This document shows, piece by piece, positions 14,687 to 20,832 of a stretch of DNA of 20,832 bases. The stretch spans positions 1 to 20,832 of the forward strand of contig BTRG01000044.1 in NCBI GenBank assembly GCA_036986275.1, in the 5' to 3' direction. The notes beneath the pieces were generated by a model. It searched no databases and was not told where the DNA came from. It was given only the letters and a program-made list of their open reading frames with translations. The translations under genes were made by a program, and so were the position numbers. The stretch's first letter is position 1. Every line of letters begins with the position of its first letter. Origin of the DNA: BTRG01 sp036986275 (GTDB taxonomy: Bacteria; Pseudomonadota; Gammaproteobacteria; Acidiferrobacterales; SZUA-150).

Positions 14687-15727
14687 CTAATGCCACTGCT
14701 CGGCGCGTATAAAGTTCTGGAGTATGGCCCTGATCACTTGCGGCATGTGTTCGCGCCGAAAGATATGCCCGGCGTCATCGATCCAGAGCGTGCGTACATC
14801 GGGAATCAAGCGTGCATATTTCTCTGCATGCGAAAAAGATAAAATCGGGTCAGCCTTGCCATGTATCACCAGCGTGGGGACTTTTATTATGGAGAGTTCT
14901 TGCAGGCGCGAACCCGATGCCTGTATCGCCGCAAAGTGTTGAGCCACTGCATAAGGACTCAGCCCACGGCGCTTGCGTATCTCATAAAGCACAATATCCG
15001 CCACGGGTTTTACATCTTCATTTCTTAATTCATCGCTCAACATCAGCGACTTAAAACCCAACACCATTTTGATTAAACCGGCTTCGGAACCCGTAACACC
15101 ATATTTTAGAACCAGACGAATGGAATTCAACAGAAAATCAGGTGCCTGTTTAGCCAGCTCCGGGTCATCGAGATATCCAGAGGACGACATGGAAGTCAGT
15201 GACAACACGCGACCGGGGTAACTGATCGCCAGACGCTGCCCTACCATACCGCCCATGGAAGTACCGATCACATGTGCGCGCCTGACACCGGCGGCATCCA
15301 GCACCGCCAATGCATCAACCGCCAAATCTTCCAGCGTATACGGCTGCTCAGCACTCCAGTCCTGCATCCAGTCCGACATACCCAGTCCACGATAGTCATA
15401 GCGGATCACCCGATAACCGGCGGCCACCAGCGGATCAATGTACTCCCGGCGCCAGAACAGGCCACTCGATGCCGCCCCCATGATCAACAGTACCGTTGCC
15501 TTGGGCGTACCTTTAGGTGCGATCACTTCATACCAGATCTTAACGTTACCGGATGTTGCTATCCCGGTTTGCCCTATCACCAGTTCACTCGGGCCGGATT
15601 CAATCGCCTGCTCGATAATAACATTTGTATTCGGAGGCAGAGTCGGACCACCTGAGAGAAAGGCGGCCAATGTCATGGCCAGCACTATAATCAGGGCACC
15701 AAGACCAAGCAGGATCTTTTTAATCAT
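14687..15727 (-). CDS. Membrane-anchored alpha/beta hydrolase
   Basis: 346 residues: a basic start (MIKK), a hydrophobic segment (about 5-24) acting as a signal anchor, then an alpha/beta-hydrolase fold facing the periplasm. The triad is visible: nucleophile S157 in GTSMGG, D293 in HGKADPI, H321 in DDAGH. The oxyanion region reads LLIMGAASSGLFW and the YDYRGLGMSD strand is typical. Substrate unknown; an ester, lactone or lipid hydrolase would fit. The start at 15727 is preferred to an upstream ATG at 15781 because it begins directly with the anchor sequence and has GGAAG upstream (about 10 bases). It is the last gene before the bidirectional terminator, and probably transcribed with the genes upstream of it. 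Confidence 0.88.
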   Translation of the reverse strand: MIKKILLGLGALIIVLAMTLAAFLSGGPTLPPNTNVIIEQAIESGPSELVIGQTGIATSGNVKIWYEVIAPKGTPKATVLLIMGAASSGLFWRREYIDPLVAAGYRVIRYDYRGLGMSDWMQDWSAEQPYTLEDLAVDALAVLDAAGVRRAHVIGTSMGGMVGQRLAISYPGRVLSLTSMSSSGYLDDPELAKQAPDFLLNSIRLVLKYGVTGSEAGLIKMVLGFKSLMLSDELRNEDVKPVADIVLYEIRKRRGLSPYAVAQHFAAIQASGSRLQELSIIKVPTLVIHGKADPILSFSHAEKYARLIPDVRTLWIDDAGHIFRREHMPQVIRAILQNFIRAEQWH

Positions 15728-15887
15728 TTTGATTTTTCTTCCGCAGGACCGCCTTCTGGATTGTTCCTGGAATGCCTGCACGGAAACGACATTGCCCCAG
15801 GAGTACCGACATACACAATGGAGTATGATTTTTCTATAGGGCGGACAATATATTCATACAACACAATATTATGATTCATCGCAATCC

Positions 15888-16033
15888 TTATATTTTAATA
15901 CTGTACTTGTCCCACCGTCCCTGTGTCACAACCCAGGAAGAATATGATGCGCGTGTCGAGTGCGACCACAAGTGAGATCGGCGACTCAGCGGTCTTCCTC
16001 GTCCTGGTAATAGCCTATGATTTTCTGTTCCAT
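15888..16033 (-). pseudogene. Decayed DUF3565 gene
   Basis: Read from an ATG at 16033: MEQKIIGYYQDEEDR, then TGA at 15988-15986, then in the same frame VADLTCGRTRHAHH, and after a shift near 15935-15945 SSWVVTQGRW and a stop at 15888. Members of the DUF3565 family (about 60-70 residues, function unknown) read like IxGYHQDEExxWVAxLxCGHxQHVRHxPPW-RPWVLTxEGR. The TGA stands where the family has the Trp of WVA (TGG to TGA), several conserved residues are changed and the C-terminus with its cysteine pair is missing. UGA is a genuine stop elsewhere in this window, so recoding is unlikely. It lies 11 bases after the CDF transporter stop, in the position of a former operon member. Family assignment is from memory of its consensus. 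Confidence 0.7.
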
Positions 16034-16044
16034 GGAATATACGG

Positions 16045-16974
16045 TTATCTTGCGCTGTGTTCCTTGCTGCTATAGGCCTCAGCCTCGACAAAAACACGGC
16101 CAATGTCAGGAAAGCGCTCCTTAATGGTCCTGTCCAGCATGCCAACGGCGCGCTCAATCTCGCCAGCCGGGACATGGTCATAAAAATCAATGCTGACATT
16201 TACTAAAATATAGTCTGGCCCCATATGCATGGTCAGCACTTCATTGACATTGTTCACTTCCTCAAAGGCCATAGCCAGTTTACGTACCCCCTCTACCACC
16301 TCGGGATGGGCGGCCTCACCTATTAACAGGCCCTTGGTTTCCACCGCCAGCCAGATGGCTGTAGCGCCCAGGATGAGACCAATCATAATGGAAGCCAGTC
16401 CATCGAAGATCAAGACTCCGGTATACTGCCCGAGCGCTGTGGCGATCAACGCCACAAATAAACCCAACAAGGCGGCAGAGTCCTCGAATAGCACTACAAA
16501 CATCGCCGGGTCCTTGCCCTCCTGCACAGCACTGATATACCCACGCCGACCCTTGGCATGAGTGAACTCCTTCAACGCAAACCACCAGGCTCCGCCTTCA
16601 AAGACTACGGCAAAACCCAAAACAATGTAGTTGATAATGACATTCTCCACCGGCCGCGGGTCTAACAAGCGATTCACACCCTCATAGATGGAAATACCCG
16701 CACCCACAGCGAAGATGAGGATAGCAACAACGAAGGACCAGAAATAAATCTCCTTGCCGTATCCAAAAGGGAAGGCCTCATCCGCCGGCCTCCCGGATCG
16801 TCTCAAGCCATAAAGCAGCAGCACCTGGTTGCCGGTATCGACGATTGAATGCACACCCTCAGAAAACATGGCCGAACTGCCCGTCATGGAGGCAGCGACA
16901 AATTTTGTAATGGAAATGAGGGTGTTTCCTATCAGTGCAGCAATAATAACTTTCCTGGAACTGGAGTCAGGCAT
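16045..16974 (-). CDS. Cation diffusion facilitator family metal transporter
   Basis: A 309-residue inner-membrane divalent metal/proton antiporter with about six membrane segments and a C-terminal cytoplasmic domain (about 220-300). The second-helix motif EGVHSIVDTGNQ carries the HxxxD metal site. The matching fifth-helix motif is EDSAALLGL rather than HxxxD, as in the CDF branch that includes eukaryotic ZnT9-like proteins. FPFGYGKE follows the second helix as expected. Metal cannot be assigned; zinc, manganese or iron are possible. The ribosome binding site is weak (AAGAAA). It starts 36 bases after the M14-type amidohydrolase on the same strand, with no terminator between, so it is probably part of that operon. 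Confidence 0.9.
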   Translation of the reverse strand: MPDSSSRKVIIAALIGNTLISITKFVAASMTGSSAMFSEGVHSIVDTGNQVLLLYGLRRSGRPADEAFPFGYGKEIYFWSFVVAILIFAVGAGISIYEGVNRLLDPRPVENVIINYIVLGFAVVFEGGAWWFALKEFTHAKGRRGYISAVQEGKDPAMFVVLFEDSAALLGLFVALIATALGQYTGVLIFDGLASIMIGLILGATAIWLAVETKGLLIGEAAHPEVVEGVRKLAMAFEEVNNVNEVLTMHMGPDYILVNVSIDFYDHVPAGEIERAVGMLDRTIKERFPDIGRVFVEAEAYSSKEHSAR

Positions 16975-17010
16975 GGTGTGTGTTTCTTTTTTATTTATCA
17001 GGCGTTTTAA

Positions 17011-18030
17011 TTACGAGGAAAGACTCATACGCTCCATAATGTAACACAGGCAGTCCTGGCGTATGGCACGGGCATTCACCGTCAACATGGACGGCATCAT
17101 GGGCGCCGCCGTGCGTAACTCACCATTGCTGATATTAAAGAACCGCTGATATACATCTCTGCCCTGCTCATCGCGTACATCCAGTCGAATCACTTCCCGT
17201 GACCGCACCCACCCCAACAGTGTCTGTTCCGGCAGTTCACGGAAATTCAGGTAGTCCAGGTTGTCTATGAACTGGATGTCACTGTCCCCGGCCTTGAATT
17301 CAAAACTGATGGCATCCGGGACCTTGGCGATGGCAACAGTATGAAACAGATCAATATCACCATGGGTCACGGGATGCGCTGGATGTTCTGACAGGCGCAG
17401 GGCCGCACCCAGGAATTCCACCGCGTGTTGCATGCCATGGGGTTGACCGGGTTGACCGCATTCTGCTGTCACCGCCGGACACAGGGCCGAGAAGGCTCGG
17501 GACTGTACATTATCAGGCTTGGTGAAATAAACCACGGAACGGCTAAAGAGACGGGCGAGATGCAAAAAGGGATCGTCCAATTTATTAACACAGGCATAAT
17601 GCGGATTGGTGCCGGTGTTGTTGTGCACATCCAGACTGGCAAACACTCCGCGTTGTTTCATGATATCTGTCACTTGTTGCATCATTTTATGCTCGGGGGT
17701 GACGGTATCCCCTTTGTGAACCCGCCAGATACGGTTGTAGTCAGGCTGATGGCCGAGATAGCGCTGACCATAACGGGCAGCTTCAATATTTCCAATAAAC
17801 AGAGACAGGCAGCGTGGTAATTCTTTTGTGGCATAGTCACACAACAACTGGCGTATGGCACACCAACCGGTATCCTCATTGCCATGCAATAGTACTGACA
17901 CAAACAAGGGTGGCTCATGCCTGCCCTTGAGATGGATGATGCTGGGACCCGGCAAGACTTCATGCAGACCCGTGGCCTCTTTATCCAGCAGCCCTTCGGG
18001 CAGGACATCATATTCATTGAGCATAGTCAT
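17011..18030 (-). CDS. M14-type zinc amidohydrolase, succinylglutamate desuccinylase/aspartoacylase family
   Basis: 339 residues. Family members cleave an acyl-amino-acid amide. Zinc ligands are visible: H49 and E52 in LLHGNEDTG and H136 in DVHNNTG. The probable catalytic Glu is E190 in TAECGQPG, and R100 in DYNRIW matches the substrate-carboxylate Arg region. No arginine-succinyltransferase pathway genes are near, so it is not AstE of arginine catabolism. It begins 3 bases after the stop of the GCS2-type ligase gene, so the two are translationally coupled and should act on related substrates. An ATG two codons later is an alternative start. Confidence 0.88.
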   Translation of the reverse strand: MTMLNEYDVLPEGLLDKEATGLHEVLPGPSIIHLKGRHEPPLFVSVLLHGNEDTGWCAIRQLLCDYATKELPRCLSLFIGNIEAARYGQRYLGHQPDYNRIWRVHKGDTVTPEHKMMQQVTDIMKQRGVFASLDVHNNTGTNPHYACVNKLDDPFLHLARLFSRSVVYFTKPDNVQSRAFSALCPAVTAECGQPGQPHGMQHAVEFLGAALRLSEHPAHPVTHGDIDLFHTVAIAKVPDAISFEFKAGDSDIQFIDNLDYLNFRELPEQTLLGWVRSREVIRLDVRDEQGRDVYQRFFNISNGELRTAAPMMPSMLTVNARAIRQDCLCYIMERMSLSS

Positions 18031-18033
18031 GAT

Positions 18034-19443
18034 CTATAGCGTCCATTCGCCTACGGGCCGACCGCCACGCTGGTGATCCCGGTAAGCCAGAGTCAGGGCC
18101 TGCATATCACGACCGTGTTTGGCTATAAAGGCGCGCTGCCAGGCAGCGCCATTCTGCGCCTTGCGCAATCGTGCCTCCAGGATTTCCATCGATTGCCTGA
18201 TGTCATCCTGATTACAGCCCATGTCTTGCAGGCCTTTTTTCGCTAAAGGCAACAACTCCTCTGTTAGTAATAACTGTGCGCCTACTTCATTCCCCTTGAG
18301 CCAACGCAGTCTGGAATTTAATCCGTCTTTCGCTGCGTTATAGAAATTCTCCCTGGCATGGGCAAAGGACAGGCTTGCTTCCGGAATATCTTCTGACCGT
18401 GCCAGTGACCAGACCAAACCATAAAACAAGGCCATATTGGCGACGGTGTCGACCAGACTGGGGCCGGCGGCCACTACGCGGTGCTCAATACGAAGATGGG
18501 GTGTACCCTCATCATTAAACCCTACCAGCGGCCGGTTCCAGCGCCAGATAGTACCGTTGTGTAATCGCAAATGACTGAGCGTTGCCGGGTCATCATCCAG
18601 GTTCACTGGTAACAACACCGGATAGTCTTGATAATTTTCTATAAAACATTCCAGTAAAGAATCTTGCACATAAGAACTGCCAAAGAAGACACGTGACCGG
18701 CCTGTTACCGACACCGCTTGTTCAAACACCGGTATGCGCGTCTCGTCCCATAAGTCATAACCAAAAAGGTAAGGTGAGTTGGCCGTGGCCGCGACCATGG
18801 GTGCCGATAAAACAATGGCAGCATTATATATCCGCGCTTCCAGACTCGGCTCAGCCTGTATATGCATTTGCAGGGAAGTGGCCACGGATTCCAGCATCAC
18901 ATCCGTATGCCAGTTCAGATAATGTTCCCTGCCGGTGATGTTTAGCTCCAGCGGTTCGCCACGGCGCATACGCAAGACCTGCTCATTGAGGGCACGATAG
19001 CGGGTCATGGCCGACATATTATCCAGCGTCAATTGATGGTATTGCACCGTGGGCAGGATGCCCACCAGCAATAACTCGGCATCCATTTGCCGGGCGGCCT
19101 CATTACAGCGCCACCAGTTTCCTACCAGTTCTTCCTGCATGGCGCGCAGCATAGTGCCCCCCAGTTTGCGTGGGGCGCTGTTGAGTTCAATATTGAACCG
19201 GGCCAGTTCCGGCGACACCAGATCGCTATGCACCAGCTCCAGGAAACGCTCATTGCCGGGCACGGGCCGAACCTGCTCATCCACCAACCAGGCCTCCAGC
19301 TCATAACCCACCGTGGGGCGGCGGGTACTGAGCCGATGTTCACCAAACCACTGGGTCAGCAGTTCGGTTTCCTGGCGCAAGCGGGACTCGAAGCCGGTGA
19401 AGTCCTGCTTGCGGAAATGATCGTGTTCGATCTCCTGACCCAT
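18034..19443 (-). CDS. GCS2-type glutamate-cysteine ligase family (carboxylate-amine ligase)
   Basis: 469 residues, cytoplasmic, ATP-dependent. Motifs: VGYELEAWLVD near the N-terminus, the following ELARFNIELNSAPR strand with acidic metal ligands, and HLRIEHRVVAAGPSLVD near 310-330. The family joins a carboxylate, usually the gamma-carboxyl of glutamate, to an amine. True glutathione synthesis is only one possibility and no gshB is next to it. Paired with an M14-type amidohydrolase 3 bases downstream, it resembles published predictions of amide-forming metabolite operons built from GCS2 ligases, ATP-grasp enzymes and peptidases, but no ATP-grasp (RimK-like) gene is in this window. The ribosome binding site is unclear; AGGGAG is too far upstream. 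Divergent from the MoxR gene. Confidence 0.88.
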   Translation of the reverse strand: MGQEIEHDHFRKQDFTGFESRLRQETELLTQWFGEHRLSTRRPTVGYELEAWLVDEQVRPVPGNERFLELVHSDLVSPELARFNIELNSAPRKLGGTMLRAMQEELVGNWWRCNEAARQMDAELLLVGILPTVQYHQLTLDNMSAMTRYRALNEQVLRMRRGEPLELNITGREHYLNWHTDVMLESVATSLQMHIQAEPSLEARIYNAAIVLSAPMVAATANSPYLFGYDLWDETRIPVFEQAVSVTGRSRVFFGSSYVQDSLLECFIENYQDYPVLLPVNLDDDPATLSHLRLHNGTIWRWNRPLVGFNDEGTPHLRIEHRVVAAGPSLVDTVANMALFYGLVWSLARSEDIPEASLSFAHARENFYNAAKDGLNSRLRWLKGNEVGAQLLLTEELLPLAKKGLQDMGCNQDDIRQSMEILEARLRKAQNGAAWQRAFIAKHGRDMQALTLAYRDHQRGGRPVGEWTL

Positions 19444-19658
19444 AACTGCCGGACCTGTTGGCCGTCTCCCTTCTTATTGTCTATATAGTTAATTATGGTA
19501 GTTCTGGGGCATTTTCATAGTCTGGCCACAGCTCGAGAAATACCGGGGAAATAAACGCACGAGTACTGGGGACTTGGGGCGCGTCGTGCCGGAGAAGGCA
19601 ACCGGTCAAGATGCTAGAATCCAGGTATTCTCGAACACAATGCCAGCGAAAGGGTGCC
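19444..19658. other. Divergent intergenic region, GCS2 ligase / MoxR
   Basis: 215 bases with no gene, expected to hold both promoters. On the minus strand an AT-rich patch at about 19475-19500 (ATAATTAACTATATAG) could hold a -10 for the ligase operon, but I find no good -35. No clear operator palindrome. Confidence 0.4.
19613..19620 (+). promoter_or_regulatory. Candidate extended -10 promoter for the MoxR gene
   Basis: ATGCTAGAAT contains an extended -10 (TG, one base, TAGAAT at 19615-19620), with no recognisable -35. It implies a leader of about 32 bases before the ATG at 19659. Confidence 0.3.
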
Positions 19659-20705
19659 ATGCGTCCCGCTCATATACACGCCATACTCGACCGTGAATTT
19701 ACCAGTGCCGATACCGGCCATCATACCCCAGTCATGCTCTGGGGCCCTCCGGGCGTGGGCAAATCGCAAATCGTGGCGCAAGTCGCGGAGAAACACGGTG
19801 TGAATATCATCGATATTCGCCTGTCGCAAATGGAGCCTACGGATTTACGCGGCATTCCCTTTCGCAGTGGCGAACAGGTGGAATGGGCCGTTCCCTCCAT
19901 GCTGCCTGACGCCGAACGCCACGGCGAACGCGGCATATTGTTCCTGGACGAAATCACATCGGCGGCACCGACGGTGTCAGCCGCAGCCTACCAGCTCATC
20001 CTGGACAGACGTCTGGGCGAATATACGGTCCCCGAAGGCTGGGTCATATTCGCGGCCGGTAATCGACAGGGCGATAGAGGCGTCACTTTTGCCATGCCGG
20101 CGCCACTGGCCAATCGTTTCTCCCACTTCGAGCTCGAGGCCCATCTGGATGACTGGGTGGCCTGGGCCTATACACAAAGCATAGATGAACGCATTATCGC
20201 CTTCTTGCGATTCCGCCCGGAACTGCTGTTTGATTTTGACCCGGCACACAATCCGGTGGCTTTTCCCAGCCCGCGTTCCTGGGAATTTGCCCACCGTGCT
20301 TTACAGAAATTCTTTGCTGGGCCGGACCTGCTGCTGAATGGTCTGCAAGCCTGCGTCGGTCCGGCTGCCGGCATAGAATTAAAGGCCTTTATCGACAACC
20401 TGGATCAACTACCGGACATTGATGCGATCCTCAAGGGCGAAGAAGTGCCTGTACCGACAGAAACCGATTTGCAATATGCCGTGGCCTCGGCCCTGGTCGG
20501 ACGTGCCATCAAGGCGCAAAACAATGGCGCCGCCGGCGAGGCCCTGGGCCGTATTCTCGATTATGCCAGCCGTTTCCCGCAACGCGAGATGGGTGTCATG
20601 CTGGTTTCCGATATGCACCGCGCCGTTGGCCAATCCTTGTTTGAAGTACCACAGTTTGCCGACTGGGCCAAGAACATCGCCGATGTGATGTTGTACGAAA
20701 ATTAA
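19659..20705 (+). CDS. MoxR-family AAA+ ATPase
   Basis: A 348-residue ATP-dependent chaperone-like protein. Walker A GPPGVGKS with K35, Walker B GILFLDE with D98/E99, sensor Asn in FAAGNRQGD, and an arginine-finger region in PLANRF; a helical lid follows. MoxR proteins usually work with a von Willebrand factor A protein encoded next door to insert metals or activate enzyme complexes. No such gene is in the remaining 127 bases here. The ATG at 19659 is chosen because AAAGGG lies 4 bases upstream and the AAA+ fold begins soon after. An in-frame start at 19611 would overlap the candidate promoter. Confidence 0.92.
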   Translation: MRPAHIHAILDREFTSADTGHHTPVMLWGPPGVGKSQIVAQVAEKHGVNIIDIRLSQMEPTDLRGIPFRSGEQVEWAVPSMLPDAERHGERGILFLDEITSAAPTVSAAAYQLILDRRLGEYTVPEGWVIFAAGNRQGDRGVTFAMPAPLANRFSHFELEAHLDDWVAWAYTQSIDERIIAFLRFRPELLFDFDPAHNPVAFPSPRSWEFAHRALQKFFAGPDLLLNGLQACVGPAAGIELKAFIDNLDQLPDIDAILKGEEVPVPTETDLQYAVASALVGRAIKAQNNGAAGEALGRILDYASRFPQREMGVMLVSDMHRAVGQSLFEVPQFADWAKNIADVMLYEN

Positions 20706-20709
20706 GCTG

Positions 20710-20736
20710 ACAGGATTTACGGGATTAACAAGATAA
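20710..20736 (+). repeat. Three tandem 9-base units of ACAGGATTA type
   Basis: ACAGGATTT, ACGGGATTA, ACAAGATAA in direct succession, 5 bases after the MoxR stop. The phrase 'acaggattaacaggatt' recurs between genes in many environmental bacterial genomes as I recall. Here it is a degenerate three-unit copy in an AT-rich tail. Confidence 0.5.
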
Positions 20737-20782
20737 TTCTTATTTAAAACATTAAACAGAACTGTGATGCAAAGGATTGCAT

Positions 20783-20832
20783 GTGGTCTCATTAGCGGAC
20801 AAAGAGTTAGCGGAAATAATTATTGGATGTGA
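20783..20832 (+). CDS. Start of a probable GxxExxY-family protein, cut by the window end
   Basis: A frame open to the last base gives VVSLADKELAEIIIGC from a GTG at 20783, with AAAGGA 6 bases upstream. The E-L-x-x-I-I-I-G-C run resembles the opening of GxxExxY proteins (a PD-(D/E)XK-like family of unknown function), which usually continues AIEVHxxLGPGLLE. Only 16 residues are available, so the call rests on a short motif plus the ribosome binding site and the adjacent repeat. Confidence 0.45.
   Translation, partial: MVSLADKELAEIIIGC

Noticed and set aside
15986..15988. In-frame TGA as selenocysteine or reassigned UGA codon
   Set aside because: UGA terminates ettA in this window, the family has Trp there, and a further frameshift and lost C-terminus point to decay.
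16028..16037. TTCCATGGAA palindrome
   Set aside because: It covers the start codon of the DUF3565 remnant and is short enough to be chance.
15888..16199. 103-codon minus-strand ORF
   Set aside because: Most of it is a shadow of the CDF gene in another frame. Only its last 16 or so residues are meaningful, as the shifted end of the DUF3565 remnant.
20767..20832. 21-residue ATG ORF ending exactly at the last base
   Set aside because: The overlapping frame from GTG 20783 has a properly spaced AAAGGA and a family-like sequence; this one has neither.

Overview
The window reads as chromosomal DNA of a free-living gammaproteobacterium of moderate GC, by eye a little over 50%. The closely packed argD-argF pair, the EttA-type ABC-F protein, the FimX-like c-di-GMP protein and GGAGG-type ribosome binding sites all suit that group. 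I cannot name a genus. UGA is used as a normal stop (for example at the end of ettA). No tRNA, rRNA, insertion sequence, prophage or CRISPR array is visible.

Layout. (1) 1-294: no gene I can support. (2) 295-5411, minus strand: a pyruvate dehydrogenase operon in the order E1-alpha, E1-beta, then one 1013-residue protein fusing E2 (two lipoyl domains, E1/E3-binding domain, acyltransferase core) to a complete E3. The E1 is the two-subunit type and the E1-beta and E2 core look like the cyanobacterial/plastid kind. A candidate promoter lies at 5509-5537 and a strong hairpin sits between E1-beta and the fusion gene. (3) 5555-5806, minus: a doubtful small ORF. (4) 5896-6580, plus: a 34-residue one-pass membrane protein and a PuuD/urate-oxidase-N-type membrane protein, closed by a terminator. 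(5) 6652-8866, plus: argD and argF, preceded by a promoter and then a terminator-like hairpin just before the argD start. (6) 8905-9993: an ATPase of an iron/polyamine-type ABC importer without partners. (7) 10070-12304: a REC-PAS-GGDEF-EAL protein with eroded catalytic sites. (8) 12357-14030: ettA. (9) 14323-14574: a small two-helix membrane protein with a TTG start, ending at a bidirectional terminator shared with the convergent unit.

(10) 14687-19443, minus: a run of genes in transcription order: GCS2-type carboxylate-amine ligase, M14-type zinc amidohydrolase (AstE/aspartoacylase family) 3 bases downstream, a cation diffusion facilitator, a decayed DUF3565 gene and an anchored alpha/beta hydrolase. 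The ligase-amidohydrolase pair suggests that an amide-linked small metabolite is made and recycled. (11) 19659-20705, plus: a divergent MoxR-type AAA+ ATPase. (12) 20706-20832: an AT-rich tail with a 9-base tandem motif (ACAGGATTA-like) and what looks like the first residues of a GxxExxY-family gene, cut by the window end.

Most genes are housekeeping. The items most worth a second look are the E2-E3 fusion, the DUF3565 pseudogene, the argD leader, the ligase/amidohydrolase pair and the repeat plus gene start at the right edge. I did not find a clearly new multi-gene system.
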